This document shows, one piece after another, positions 1 to 8,876 of a stretch of DNA of 28,803 nt. Below the pieces are notes generated by a model. The model was not told the DNA's origin, ran no database searches, and was given only the letters and a program-made list of their open reading frames with translations. The stretch's first letter is position 1, and each line of letters starts with the position of its first letter. The stretch is from a bacterium (GTDB taxonomy: Bacteria > Bdellovibrionota_C > UBA2361 > OMII01), in the NCBI GenBank assembly GCA_017853915.1, contig JAFMIS010000002.1, positions 1-28,803 on the forward strand. The letters run 5' to 3'. Made by a program: the position numbers and the translations under genes.

Positions 1-2
1 TT

Positions 3-1460
3 ATTGGTTGGGAGGGTGTGGGACTCTGCTCATATCTCCTGATCGGCTTCTGGTTCACCAACCCAGAGTACGCTAGCGCCGGCCGTAAGGCGTTCGTCAT
101 GAATAGGATTGGAGATGTTGGATTTCTGATCGCGATGGCGGTGTTGTATACCGTGTGTGGAACACTCGATGTAACCAAACTCTCCGATCCTAGTGTCTTG
201 ACTTCGATTCCCGTTGGCCTCGGATCCTTGGCTGGCTTAATGCTGTTTGTCGCGGCCACTGGTAAATCAGCCCAAATCCCACTGTTTACCTGGTTGCCGG
301 ATGCTATGGCCGGCCCCACGCCGGTCTCCGCGCTCATTCACGCGGCGACGATGGTAACTGCGGGTATTTATCTCATGGGCCGCATGCATGGCGTCGTCGA
401 GCTTGATCCCTTAGTGCCGGCGATAATCCTCTGCACGGCGCTCGCCACAGCGGCGGTGGCGGCAACTATTGCCCTCGTCCAGAACGATATTAAGAAAGTC
501 TTGGCGTACTCAACGGTCAGTCAGTTGGGCTTCATGTTTCTCGCGGTCGGAGTGGGGCAGTACGCGGTCGCGCTCTTCCATGTGGTAACGCACGCGTTCT
601 TTAAGGCGTGTTTGTTCCTCAGCGCTGGCTCCGTGATTCACGGGTGTCATCACGAGCAAGACATGCGCCACATGGGTGGTTTGGGACGTATGATGCCGGT
701 GACATGCTTTTGTTACGGGGTGGCTACGTTGGCGATCGCTGGAGTGTATCCGCTCTCAGGGTATTTCTCCAAGCACGCGATCCTGGGCGCTATCGCGACC
801 ACACACAATCCTTTTTTGAGCCAGTACTCTTCGTCGATTGGGATGTGTGCCACGCTGATCGCTGTGTGTACCGCGTTTTATATGACCCGCTCGTTTATTA
901 TGACATTCATGGGGCGCTACCGTGGTTCGGCCCATCCACACGAGGCTCCGCTCGTCATGACGTTGCCGGTGGTTGTGTTGGCGATACTCTCAATCGTGGG
1001 TGGTATAGCTCTGAACTCTTCTCTGCTGTCATATGTGGCAGGCCCGCTGCCGGTTTCGCACGGTCATGAGGAGAGTAGTGGTCTGCTAGCTCATCTCGTA
1101 GCATCGCTTCCTGGTGTAGCGGGTATAGTGATGGCGTACGTTCTTTTGATCGTCGCGCCGGGGATGAAAGACGGAATGCGCGCGGCACTCAAACCCCTCG
1201 AGCGTTTATTTGTAGGCAGGTATTTTGTCGATGAGCTCTTCGATCTGATTGTTGTGCGACCGGTGCGTGGCGTTGCGCGAGTTGCTTTCCGATCCTTTGA
1301 TCTGACTCTGGTCGAGGGGAGTGGAAATGCCCTGGGTAGTGTGACCCGCGCGGTCGGAGAGTTAACGTGTCGTCTTACAACTGGGCAGGTCGCCACCTAC
1401 CTGCTCTTTATGTTCGCGGCAGTGGCGCTCATGTGTGGTGTCTTTGTTCATACGAGGTAG
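3..1460 (+). CDS. nuoL: NADH-quinone oxidoreductase subunit L, 5' partial
   Basis: This is the membrane-arm, antiporter-like proton-pumping subunit of respiratory complex I in the inner membrane. The reading frame is open from base 3 (IGWEGVG, a NuoL signature), so the GTG at 18 is internal and roughly the first 130-150 residues lie outside the window. Visible hallmarks are the TWLPDAMAGPTPVSALIHAA stretch, the lysine-bearing NDIKKVLAYSTVSQLGFM segment, many hydrophobic helices, and a C-terminal extension compatible with the long lateral helix plus a last membrane helix. It is followed two bases later by nuoM, consistent with the distal end of a nuo operon. The family call is secure; only the N-terminus is missing. 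Confidence 0.97.
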   Translation: MGWEGVGLCSYLLIGFWFTNPEYASAGRKAFVMNRIGDVGFLIAMAVLYTVCGTLDVTKLSDPSVLTSIPVGLGSLAGLMLFVAATGKSAQIPLFTWLPDAMAGPTPVSALIHAATMVTAGIYLMGRMHGVVELDPLVPAIILCTALATAAVAATIALVQNDIKKVLAYSTVSQLGFMFLAVGVGQYAVALFHVVTHAFFKACLFLSAGSVIHGCHHEQDMRHMGGLGRMMPVTCFCYGVATLAIAGVYPLSGYFSKHAILGAIATTHNPFLSQYSSSIGMCATLIAVCTAFYMTRSFIMTFMGRYRGSAHPHEAPLVMTLPVVVLAILSIVGGIALNSSLLSYVAGPLPVSHGHEESSGLLAHLVASLPGVAGIVMAYVLLIVAPGMKDGMRAALKPLERLFVGRYFVDELFDLIVVRPVRGVARVAFRSFDLTLVEGSGNALGSVTRAVGELTCRLTTGQVATYLLFMFAAVALMCGVFVHTR

Positions 1461-1462
1461 AG

Positions 1463-3091
1463 ATGACGACGGCTTGGCCCCCTTTAAGCGCCTTGATTGC
1501 GATACCGGCATGCGCCGGAATTTTGTGTCTTCTCCCCTGGTTTTCACGGGAGCGGGACACGGGCGCGCGTATGTGTAAGTTGTGGGCAATCTTTGCTTCA
1601 GGGTTAACCCTTGTGGTTTTGCTGGCCATGGCAACCGCCGCGACGTCCCAGCCCGGGTCGTATTTCAACATTGAAGAGGCGCGCATGTGGATCCCCTCAT
1701 GGGGAGTGGCTTTTCATTTGAAGTTGGATGGGCTCTCCTTCCCATTCGCGATCCTGACAACAATAATATCACTTCTGGTGATCGCCTGGTCCGGGCGTCC
1801 TGCCACGGCAGGAGCGGGATGGTATGCCAGCGTGTTGCTGGGAGAGGCCTCTGTGTTGGGCGCGTTTCTTGCGACCGATCTCGTTCTCTTCTATGTGTTC
1901 TATGAATTGATGCTTCTTCCGGTTCTGGCGGCGATGGCGTTGTGGGGAGGGGCAAGACGACTTCAGGCCTCGCTCAAATTCCTGCTCTACACCATGGTGG
2001 GATCCGTCCTGATGTTTGTCGCGATTCTCTACATTGGCTACCGCGGCATGAATCTTTTAGGGCATCACGGGTTCGCTTTCGATATCTCCTCGCTCGCTAC
2101 CCTGCCGAGGCTCTCGTTCCCCGAGCAGGTTGCACTTGGGATCTGCTTCTTGGTCGCTTTCGGAGTGAAGATTCCGGCTTTCCCACTGCATGGCTGGCTA
2201 GCGGATACCTACCGTGAGGCTCCGCACGGCACAGCCGCATTTACCGCGGCCTTGCTGGGAAAGGTTGGTATCTACGCCATCATTCGATTTGTATGGCCGC
2301 TTTTTCCTGACCTGATGCAGAGCGCGGGGCCTATTCTCGCCGCGATTGGCTCTATCGGTATTGTGTACGGAGCGCTACTTGCCCTGACGCAGCGTGATAT
2401 CCGCTCCTTGCTCGCGTATTCCTCGCTTTCACACCTTGGTTTTTGTGTGCTCGGGCTCGCGTCGGCTTCTGAGCTGGCCCTTACCGGTTCAGTATTTCAG
2501 GCCGTAAGTCACGGTTTCGTGACCGCGGGATTGTTTCTCGTATTCGGTGCGATAATGGATCGAGAGGGAGCGACAGATTTTGATGGTCTCGGCGGATTGG
2601 CGAAGAAGATTCCCGTGACGGCATTCTTCTTAATGGTATTGAGTATCGCCGCGGTGGCGCTGCCGCTGACGAGTAGCTTCGTCGGAGAGTTTCTTATAAT
2701 CATGGGCTCGTGGAGATCCTTTCCAGGCTGGACTGTAATAGCCATGGGCGGCGTCGTGCTTGGAGCGGTGTATACCCTAACAGCCTATCTGCGCACGATG
2801 TTTGGGCCAGCTAAGGATGCTGTGCCTCTTCGTCGAGCCGATCTTCGAGGTGGGGATGCCTTAGTGTTGGCGACGCTGGTAGCTGTGGTAGTCGCCTTAG
2901 GGGTCTTCCCTGGGCGCGCGCTCTCAGTTATTGAGTCGGCCGTTTCGCTTCAGGTAGAGGACGCGCGCTCTGATGGCAGGGCTTCTCCATCGCGTGAGTT
3001 TCTTCGCCAGGGGGCCCACGCTCGTTCTGTTGGGTGTGATGAGGGCAGGTACCAGCACTGCCATGCTGTTGTTAACAGAGTAGGTAGTTAG
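1463..3091 (+). CDS. nuoM: NADH-quinone oxidoreductase subunit M
   Basis: Second antiporter-like subunit of complex I, about 542 residues. I start it at ATG 1463, just after the nuoL stop, because a GAGG motif sits at 1454-1458 and the protein then begins directly with a hydrophobic helix; an upstream in-frame start would only add nuoL-overlapping sequence. Visible are the membrane glutamate in FYELMLLP (about residue 148), LKFLLYTMVGS, the HGWLADTYREAPHG loop, the following helix lysine (LLGKVGIYAI) and the RDIRSLLAYSSLSHLGF segment. The last ~45 residues after the final helix are polar and basic with two cysteines, longer than the usual NuoM tail. nuoN follows after 22 bp. Confidence 0.96.
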   Translation: MTTAWPPLSALIAIPACAGILCLLPWFSRERDTGARMCKLWAIFASGLTLVVLLAMATAATSQPGSYFNIEEARMWIPSWGVAFHLKLDGLSFPFAILTTIISLLVIAWSGRPATAGAGWYASVLLGEASVLGAFLATDLVLFYVFYELMLLPVLAAMALWGGARRLQASLKFLLYTMVGSVLMFVAILYIGYRGMNLLGHHGFAFDISSLATLPRLSFPEQVALGICFLVAFGVKIPAFPLHGWLADTYREAPHGTAAFTAALLGKVGIYAIIRFVWPLFPDLMQSAGPILAAIGSIGIVYGALLALTQRDIRSLLAYSSLSHLGFCVLGLASASELALTGSVFQAVSHGFVTAGLFLVFGAIMDREGATDFDGLGGLAKKIPVTAFFLMVLSIAAVALPLTSSFVGEFLIIMGSWRSFPGWTVIAMGGVVLGAVYTLTAYLRTMFGPAKDAVPLRRADLRGGDALVLATLVAVVVALGVFPGRALSVIESAVSLQVEDARSDGRASPSREFLRQGAHARSVGCDEGRYQHCHAVVNRVGS

Positions 3092-3113
3092 TCATAAATA
3101 AGGAAAGCTCTGT

Positions 3114-4532
3114 ATGAACGCGTTAGCCTCTTTTGCGCCAATTTTGGTTCTGTCTCTGGGGAGTCTTGGGTATCTGCTAGGGACTAAAACGATCGAGAAA
3201 TTGAGGATCGGGGCAGCACTTGCGGCTATTTTGATAGCTGTGGCGGCATGGTTCTCCGTAGGGCTTGTTGAGTCAGCGCCGGTTGTTCGCTATGGGCTTA
3301 GTATCACCAGCTTCTCCAAATTAATGTGCTTAGTAGCGTGCTGCGGGGCGTTCGTGAGTGTAATTGCTACAGCCTCCTCACTTGAGAAGGAGGGGATTAC
3401 CACGGTCAGTGAGTATTATTACCTCACCATATCATCGTTGTGTGGCGCCCTCATCATGATCTTTGCCTCAGATTTCTTGACGCTTTTTATCGGAGTTGAG
3501 GTAGCGTCTCTCGCCCTGTATTGCCTGTGTGGCGCGCGCGTGACGAGCCGTCGCTCCTCGGAGGCGTCGATGAAGTATTTTCTACTCGGTTGTTTCAGTT
3601 CAGCGTGCCTCTTGTACGGTATCGCGGCCTGGTATGGGGCTACTGGTTCGCTCGTGATCGCCAAGAGCAACGCCCTGATAGCTCACGGGCCCCTTATGGC
3701 GTTGTCATTCATTTTGATACTAGTAGGAATCGCTTTTAAAATCGGACTCGCGCCATTCCACTTTTGGGTGCCCGATGTGTATCAAGGCTCTCCAACCTCA
3801 GTCACAACATTCATGAGTTGTGTCGTTAAAGTGGCCGCGGTGGCCGCCTTGGTAAAGATATCGTCCTCAGCGTTTGGATATAGTGAGATCTGGTCGTCCG
3901 GCTCGCTCTGGATTCTTAGTATGGTAGCCATGACGGTTGGAAACTTGGCCGCGCTCCAGCAAAAGAGCGTGAAGCGAATGTTGGCATACTCAAGCGTCGC
4001 TCAGGCGGGTTACATGATGATTGGGCTGGCGGTGGCTGGGCAGGGGACGGGGTCAATAGCAGCGACCATTTTTTACCTTATGACGTACTGCGCTATGACG
4101 GTTGGAGCCTTCGGAGTCCTATCGGTTATGGGCCCCGACGTCGATGATGTGCAGGATCTACGAGGGCTCTCAAAGCGCAGCCCTTTTTTGGCGCTTGCCA
4201 TGACGCTATTCTTTTTGGGCTTGGCCGGACTTCCCCCCAGCTTGGCTGGGCTCATGGGGAAAGTATACCTCTTTAGCTCGGCGATCGCGGCGAAATATTA
4301 CGGCTTGGCGATCGTGGCGGCTCTAAACTCGGCGCTCGCGTGCGCCTATTACGTTCGCGTTCCGATAGCGATATATTTCCAGCCGAGCGACGGCGCCTCT
4401 CGGGTCACCGTATCGCGAGGAGCTGTGCTCGCCCTCGCCGCGTGCGCTGTAGCGGTTGTGGTGTTTGGCCTTCTGCCGGAGACTCTCCTAGTCGCCGCTC
4501 GTGAAGCCGCCGCGGCGGTGGGAAGATCCTAG
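3114..4532 (+). CDS. nuoN: NADH-quinone oxidoreductase subunit N
   Basis: Third antiporter-like membrane subunit of complex I, 472 residues, normal for the family. It is almost entirely hydrophobic helices. Diagnostic parts are FHFWVPDVYQGSPTSVTTFM, the downstream lysine (CVVKVAAVAALVKI), QQKSVKRMLAYSSVAQAGYM and the LAGLPPSLAGLMGK segment. An AGGAAAG motif lies at a suitable distance before the ATG. nuoLMN run in the standard order and must be cotranscribed with the rest of nuo upstream of the window. The stop is only 9 bp from the stop of the convergent lipoprotein gene, and I see no clear hairpin terminator between them. Confidence 0.96.
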   Translation: MNALASFAPILVLSLGSLGYLLGTKTIEKLRIGAALAAILIAVAAWFSVGLVESAPVVRYGLSITSFSKLMCLVACCGAFVSVIATASSLEKEGITTVSEYYYLTISSLCGALIMIFASDFLTLFIGVEVASLALYCLCGARVTSRRSSEASMKYFLLGCFSSACLLYGIAAWYGATGSLVIAKSNALIAHGPLMALSFILILVGIAFKIGLAPFHFWVPDVYQGSPTSVTTFMSCVVKVAAVAALVKISSSAFGYSEIWSSGSLWILSMVAMTVGNLAALQQKSVKRMLAYSSVAQAGYMMIGLAVAGQGTGSIAATIFYLMTYCAMTVGAFGVLSVMGPDVDDVQDLRGLSKRSPFLALAMTLFFLGLAGLPPSLAGLMGKVYLFSSAIAAKYYGLAIVAALNSALACAYYVRVPIAIYFQPSDGASRVTVSRGAVLALAACAVAVVVFGLLPETLLVAAREAAAAVGRS

Positions 4533-4541
4533 GAAATACGT

Positions 4542-4922
4542 TTATTCCGCGTTGTGCCGTCTATACATATCAAGTTTATTGGCGAGCCATTCATTGAGGG
4601 GATGATCTCCCTTCCTGGTTTTCACGATCATCTGATTGCCACTCGCGCTGCTCGTGGTCGCGCATAAGAGGATAAAGTCTTCGGCTGAATGAATATCTGA
4701 CTGATAGTAATCGTATTTGCTTTGCATGATACGGACAGCGCCCTCTCCTGTGAACTCTTCATTGTTGAGCACAAGGCGAAGATCAGGTCGATCAAAAAGA
4801 CGGATGAGGTACGAAACCTCTCGTTGGGTACGCGGATCGGGAGCGTTAACTGAATACAACGAGCATCCTACTACCAGGGTCGCAAGAAGAATGGCTAGCT
4901 GAGGAACGAAGCGTCGTTTCAT
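4542..4922 (-). CDS. DUF5329-like putative lipoprotein
   Basis: Small exported protein of 126 residues. I choose ATG 4922 over the upstream GTG at 4982 because it opens directly on a lipoprotein signal: MKRR, a hydrophobic stretch, then LVVGC with Cys20 as the likely lipidated residue. The mature part contains HSAEDFILLCATTSSASGN and a closing NEWLANKLDMYRR. These resemble from memory the conserved 'aeeFI..iAs.SS.SG' and 'WL...L...R' ends of DUF5329 proteins, whose role is unknown. The Shine-Dalgarno before 4922 is weak. It lies convergent to nuoN and downstream of the aldolase on the same strand, 139 bp away. Lipoprotein status is well supported; the DUF assignment is an inference. Confidence 0.72.
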   Translation of the reverse strand: MKRRFVPQLAILLATLVVGCSLYSVNAPDPRTQREVSYLIRLFDRPDLRLVLNNEEFTGEGAVRIMQSKYDYYQSDIHSAEDFILLCATTSSASGNQMIVKTRKGDHPLNEWLANKLDMYRRHNAE

Positions 4923-5061
4923 ACCTAGCGCGAATTTTAGGCTAAGTGGATGGGAAGAATCAATCGAAACCGTCGCAGACACCTGTTTACGGGAGGCCCA
5001 TGGCCATCAACAGCTATTCTGAAGGGGGCGGCCCTACATTCCAAAGCCCACTATGAGCGCC

Positions 5062-6111
5062 CTACGAGCGAGCCCCTACGAGTGAGCGAAGCCGAGTAAC
5101 AAAAGCCTCTGCAGAGGGCTCTATGGTAGCCCACGAGGTTACCAGCCGAACGACATCTGAGTCGCTATCGTGGGGGCTCCATACATAGAATGAGAAGCTC
5201 TTGCTAAGCTCGGTTATCACGTGCTTGGGGAAGATCGGGAAGATTTGATTGGTTAGCGGCTCGTAGGCAAATTGGAAGCCGAGCTCCTGAATTCCCGCGG
5301 CGAGTGACATCGCCATGCGATTCGCGTGTCGGGCTAGGGTCATAAATAATCCATCGGTAAAGAGCGCTTCGAATTGAGCCCCAAGGGTTCGCGATTTGGC
5401 CAAGAGGGCGCCGCGCTGTTTAAGGTGGTGACGGAAGAGGGGGAACGCATGGGGTGAGCAGAGCACTATCGCCTCTCCGAAGAGGGCTCCGTTCTTGGTT
5501 CCTCCGATATACAGCGCGTCCACCAGTTGAGCTATGTCGGCCAAAGATAGATCGCTTGCCTCGGATGTTAACGCCGACCCGATACGAGCTCCATCCATAA
5601 ATAGATAGAGTTGAAGCTCTCGACACGCTTGAGAGATCGAAGTTAGTTCCTCGCGCGAGTATATCGTTCCGAGCTCGGTGGATTGAGAGAGGTACACGAG
5701 TCGAGGTCGGACCATGTGTTCATCGACGTGTTTTTGAACGAGTTCGCGAATCTGATCTGAGGAGATCTTGCCATTGTGGTGCGGGAGCTGATGAATCTTG
5801 TGCCCCGTTGCCTCGATCGCTCCCGTTTCGTGAACGCAGATATGACCGGTCTCAGCCGCGATAATGGACTCAAAGGGTTTCAGAAGCGCGGCACACACGA
5901 CCAGGTTCGCCTGAGTTCCACCTGACACAAGGTGTACCTCCGCATGAGGGGTTTGGCAGCTCAACCGAATCAGTTCGGCGGCTCGCTGTGAAGGACCATC
6001 ATCTCCATATCCGGGCTCTTGTCTCGTATTATCGCGGGATAACGCCTCCAGGATAGCCGGGTGAGCCCCCTCGGAATAATCGTTTCGGAATGATATTGCG
6101 GCGGGCGTCAT
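5062..6111 (-). CDS. Low-specificity L-threonine aldolase-type PLP enzyme
   Basis: A 349-residue PLP-dependent fold-type I enzyme of the beta-eliminating lyase/threonine aldolase group, which cleaves L-threonine or L-allo-threonine to glycine and acetaldehyde in the cytoplasm. Seen in order: the N-terminal FRNDYSEGAHPAILEAL, YGDD near residue 35, the phosphate-binding SGGTQAN (63-69), HETGAIE (94-100), the cofactor aspartate in MDGAR (172-176), and the Schiff-base lysine in IGGTKNGALFGEA (Lys206). All expected cofactor residues are present. Bases before the ATG hold no good Shine-Dalgarno. Substrate preference cannot be read from sequence, so I leave the gene symbol empty although ltaE-like is the nearest name. 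Confidence 0.9.
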   Translation of the reverse strand: MTPAAISFRNDYSEGAHPAILEALSRDNTRQEPGYGDDGPSQRAAELIRLSCQTPHAEVHLVSGGTQANLVVCAALLKPFESIIAAETGHICVHETGAIEATGHKIHQLPHHNGKISSDQIRELVQKHVDEHMVRPRLVYLSQSTELGTIYSREELTSISQACRELQLYLFMDGARIGSALTSEASDLSLADIAQLVDALYIGGTKNGALFGEAIVLCSPHAFPLFRHHLKQRGALLAKSRTLGAQFEALFTDGLFMTLARHANRMAMSLAAGIQELGFQFAYEPLTNQIFPIFPKHVITELSKSFSFYVWSPHDSDSDVVRLVTSWATIEPSAEAFVTRLRSLVGARS

Positions 6112-6147
6112 AGGGTGAGGATAAGAGGAGTTGGAAGACGCCGCAAG

Positions 6148-6654
6148 TTAGCAGGATCGAAGCTTTGAAGAAGTGAACGCCAGTGCTGCCTTTCCCTCCG
6201 CAGAGATGTGATGTTTCGGGATCGCCGCGAGAATATCACAAGCGGCTTTCATATCGCCGCCCAGAATGAGGGCCGCGGCTCGTTCCTCGTTGACATGGAA
6301 ATTATTCGGCACGAGATGGCTGGCGGCTTCCAGGTGGATGAGGGCTTCTCTCCAATCGCCACGACGTAAAAAACATCGTCCGAGGATACATTCAGACGAA
6401 GCCCGGGCATAACGAGAGCGATCGCCAATGGCCTGCATGCATAATGCTGAGGCGTACGCGCACGCAACGGCGTCATGTGCGAGGCTCTCTTCAGCGAGGA
6501 TACGGTGACCGTGCCACCAGTATGGAAAGCGGCGAAGCAGGGCTCGAAGCAGGATTGTTTTTTTGTCTCGATCGATAGTCTTGTAGGCGAGCCGCCACCC
6601 TATATTCAGGGCGACACTGATACAGCGTGTCCGCAGAGTTATAGACGACACCAT
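6148..6654 (-). CDS. TPR-like repeat protein, function unknown
   Basis: A 168-residue soluble protein. A G-rich run precedes the ATG at 6654, a plausible ribosome site. Residues ~85-155 look like tetratricopeptide helices: a LGRCFLRRGDWREALIHLEAA unit spanning a typical W-x-EAL...A pattern (split here as GRCFLRRGDWREAL and IHLEAASHLVP), then NEERAAALILGGDMKAACDIL. The N-terminal half is basic and aromatic (RRFPYWWHGHRIL). TPR proteins are protein-protein scaffolds; no catalytic motif is visible. It follows the small membrane protein after 30 bp and precedes the aldolase by 36 bp on the same strand, so the three could be cotranscribed. A plus-strand ORF overlaps it but has no recognisable features. 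Confidence 0.6.
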   Translation of the reverse strand: MVSSITLRTRCISVALNIGWRLAYKTIDRDKKTILLRALLRRFPYWWHGHRILAEESLAHDAVACAYASALCMQAIGDRSRYARASSECILGRCFLRRGDWREALIHLEAASHLVPNNFHVNEERAAALILGGDMKAACDILAAIPKHHISAEGKAALAFTSSKLRSC

Positions 6655-6684
6655 GGTGCCCCCCGCATGGAGCGGTTCGATCGT

Positions 6685-6948
6685 TTAATGAGATTCGGAA
6701 GCCGCGCCGTCTTCACGCTCAATTGTGAGAGGGAGGGTTTGGCGGGAGTCTGTTACACGAGCGGGGAGACCGGACTGAGCGAGCCGCAGTTGACGCATCT
6801 GAGCAGCATGTTCCTTGTCGCGCTTAGCGGCGCTACCCATTATGTACTGATCGATACAGAAGAGAGAGCAGCTAAAAAGTATCGCCAAAGTTCCAGCGAT
6901 CATTAGCCAACGATATCCACCCTGTACCTCTTGCTCTCTAAGATCCAT
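6685..6948 (-). CDS. Small single-pass membrane protein
   Basis: An 87-residue predicted protein with one hydrophobic helix (residues ~13-34, YRWLMIAGTLAILFSCSLFC) followed by a charged tail with a short helical, possibly coiled, region (SAAKRDKEHAAQMRQLRLAQ). An AGGA motif about 9 bp before the ATG supports the start. It is the first gene of the minus-strand group and lies divergent from dcd across a 220-bp intergenic stretch. I do not recognise a family. Reality as a gene rests on the ribosome site, the membrane helix and the collinear TPR-like gene 30 bp downstream. Confidence 0.5.
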   Translation of the reverse strand: MDLREQEVQGGYRWLMIAGTLAILFSCSLFCIDQYIMGSAAKRDKEHAAQMRQLRLAQSGLPARVTDSRQTLPLTIEREDGAASESH

Positions 6949-7168
6949 AACGTACGTTCCTGCCCAAGTATTCTAGAAATGTAGGGCGAGTCTATACCCG
7001 TACCAGAGTCGCCTGCAAGCTATTGTAATCTCTTTAGATTGCCGTGTGTGATAAGCGGACGTATGTGCTATACCTTGTGTCATATCAATATGTTAGGGCC
7101 CAGAGAAGAGTGCTATTGAGGATTAGTGCCGTCTCAACGTACTGTGACTGAATAAGTGAGTTTTTACT
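6949..7168. other. Divergent intergenic region
   Basis: This 220-bp stretch separates the minus-strand small membrane protein from plus-strand dcd, so it should contain promoters for both directions. It is AT-richer than its neighbours. I could not pick a convincing -35/-10 pair or operator on either strand. Confidence 0.5.
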
Positions 7169-7726
7169 ATGATGTTATCAAACGAAGATATTAAACGTGT
7201 TGTCGCTAGTGGTGAGCTTAAAGTTTCGCCCTTCTCGGATAAATTGCTGCGGTCATCGGGGATCACAATGCACCTCGGTGAGCAACTCTTAAAGCCCCGT
7301 GGTGGGTACGTTGTGGACGTGCGAAAGCCTGAGCCTCCGCCGTATGACCTGATCAAAATCTCGATGCAAGAGCCGTATCTCCTCCAATCGGGGGAATTTC
7401 TCTTGGGGCACACGTACGAAAGCGTTACGGTAGGGCCATCGCTCGGTTTCATGATCGAGGGGCGAAGCACCCTTGCTCGGGTAGGTCTAACGATCGTGCA
7501 AACAGCGATGATGGTATACCCCGGTCACAGCGATCGCCCCGTAACTCTTGAATTGGCAAATCACGGCCCAAACCCGATCCTGCTCTATCCAAAAATGAAG
7601 ATTGCCCGCGTTGTCTTGTTCGAGTTGAAGACTCCGAGCTCTCAGAGGTATGACGACGCCGGTAAGTATCGCGAGCAGCAGTCGGTAGGAGTGCCGATAT
7701 TTCGGAACGAGATATTAGAGGATTAA
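7169..7726 (+). CDS. dcd: dCTP deaminase family protein
   Basis: Cytoplasmic pyrimidine deoxynucleotide enzyme: dCTP deaminase makes dUTP from dCTP, and some relatives also hydrolyse dUTP to dUMP. The protein has 185 residues, close to family length. It begins MMLSNEDI like other Dcd proteins, has SGITMHLG near residue 30, the substrate-binding EGRSTLARVG (97-106, with Arg99/Ser100/Arg104), and the catalytic glutamate in VTLELAN (Glu128). The tail has the DAGKYREQQ motif. The usual 'PGW.G' is PGHSD here, so it is a divergent member and mono- versus bifunctional activity cannot be decided. Two ATGs stand side by side at 7169/7172. The next gene starts 22 bp downstream. Confidence 0.88.
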   Translation: MMLSNEDIKRVVASGELKVSPFSDKLLRSSGITMHLGEQLLKPRGGYVVDVRKPEPPPYDLIKISMQEPYLLQSGEFLLGHTYESVTVGPSLGFMIEGRSTLARVGLTIVQTAMMVYPGHSDRPVTLELANHGPNPILLYPKMKIARVVLFELKTPSSQRYDDAGKYREQQSVGVPIFRNEILED

Positions 7727-7748
7727 AGATAATTGGAGTAGTGCAGTT

Positions 7749-8876
7749 GTGGGAAGTGTGGGCGGCGTGAGTAGTGTAGTCGGTGGAGTGGTTCTCCCGG
7801 TTGCCTTACGCACAGCGGTTGAGATCTCTCAGCAACGCCGAGAGCGGGCCTTTGTTGTGGGAGGAATGGTTCGTGACCTGCTCATGAATCGTCCTGTTGG
7901 TGACTACGATCTTGATATCGTAGTTGAGGGAAATGGCTTGGGGTTTGCCGCTGATGTTGGGGCACATCTTGGGGGTTCAGTGAAAGAGCACGCCCCATTT
8001 CTCACCGCCAAGGTGACCGGCCCCTTCGCGATCGCGTCGTCGCGCGCTGATGGTACGCTGACCGAGATCGATGTCGCCACGGCTCGACAGGAGGTATACG
8101 AAAAGCCGGGTGCTCTTCCATGTGTACGACCCGCCGCCATTGAGGATGATCTGTGGAGACGGGATTTCTCCGCCAACGCGATTGCGTTATCACTTGAAAA
8201 GTATCTCCGTCACGTCGAGGGCGAATGGACATCATCCGAGGTCGCTTCCGCGATCACCGATCCGTGTGGAGGATTGTCTGATATTCAGAGTTCAACCCTG
8301 AGAATCCTGCACCCTAAAAGTTTTATTGACGATCCGACTAGACTCTTTCGAGCGGTTCGTTATCTCGTGCGGTTGTCGTTCCACTTTGATATGCCGACGT
8401 TGGCTGGATTTGTCGAGGCGGTCAAAAGTGGGGCGCTCTCAACGCTTTCACCTCGTCGAGTGTGGAATGAGGTGTTGGTAGCTTTAGACGAGGAGAGCCC
8501 GTCAGAGGTCATTCAGGAATTTGCTCAACGAGGATTGTTCAGTCAGTTGCCGGTGGTATCGATCGATAGCCCGACGTGGGTCCTTGAGTCGATGGAGCAC
8601 CTGGCGGTGATTCGAGGTTTGCTCGGAACCGAGATCTACCGACAGGCAGGGCGGACGATCTTAATCGCAAATCTTCTGCGGGAGGGGCGAGAGGATGTGG
8701 CGCGCGCTGTGCATGAGGGCAACAAGGTCATACAGCGGGCGCAGGCGGTCTTGGCAGCTGACAAGAATCTTGCGGGACTTCGCGTGATTCCGGATGTCGC
8801 AGCGGCGTACTGCATCTACGGCTCACAGAACCTTCGCGAGTTATTGGAAGCGTGTCTGCGTGAGGTGCGTGGGTGA
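7749..8876 (+). CDS. cca: tRNA nucleotidyltransferase / poly(A) polymerase family
   Basis: Class II nucleotidyltransferase that adds or repairs the 3' CCA (or part of it) on tRNA; a poly(A) polymerase role is the alternative. Residues 34-60 carry the FVVGGMVRDLLM and GDYDLDIVVEG motifs with the metal-binding aspartates 54 and 56. Further on are RRDFSANAIAL, DPCGGLSDI and DDPTRLFRAVRYLVRL, the head and neck domains. At 375 residues there is no room for a C-terminal HD domain. The start is a GTG with GGAG 10 bp upstream (7735-7738); several in-frame GTGs follow, so the exact start is uncertain. Its TGA overlaps the GTG of the next gene (GTGA at 8873-8876), implying translational coupling. Confidence 0.88.
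   Translation: MGSVGGVSSVVGGVVLPVALRTAVEISQQRRERAFVVGGMVRDLLMNRPVGDYDLDIVVEGNGLGFAADVGAHLGGSVKEHAPFLTAKVTGPFAIASSRADGTLTEIDVATARQEVYEKPGALPCVRPAAIEDDLWRRDFSANAIALSLEKYLRHVEGEWTSSEVASAITDPCGGLSDIQSSTLRILHPKSFIDDPTRLFRAVRYLVRLSFHFDMPTLAGFVEAVKSGALSTLSPRRVWNEVLVALDEESPSEVIQEFAQRGLFSQLPVVSIDSPTWVLESMEHLAVIRGLLGTEIYRQAGRTILIANLLREGREDVARAVHEGNKVIQRAQAVLAADKNLAGLRVIPDVAAAYCIYGSQNLRELLEACLREVRG

Noticed and set aside
6475..6906. Plus-strand 143-residue ORF opposite the TPR-like and small membrane genes
   Set aside because: The minus-strand frames have ribosome sites, a membrane helix and TPR-like repeats; the plus frame has none of these.
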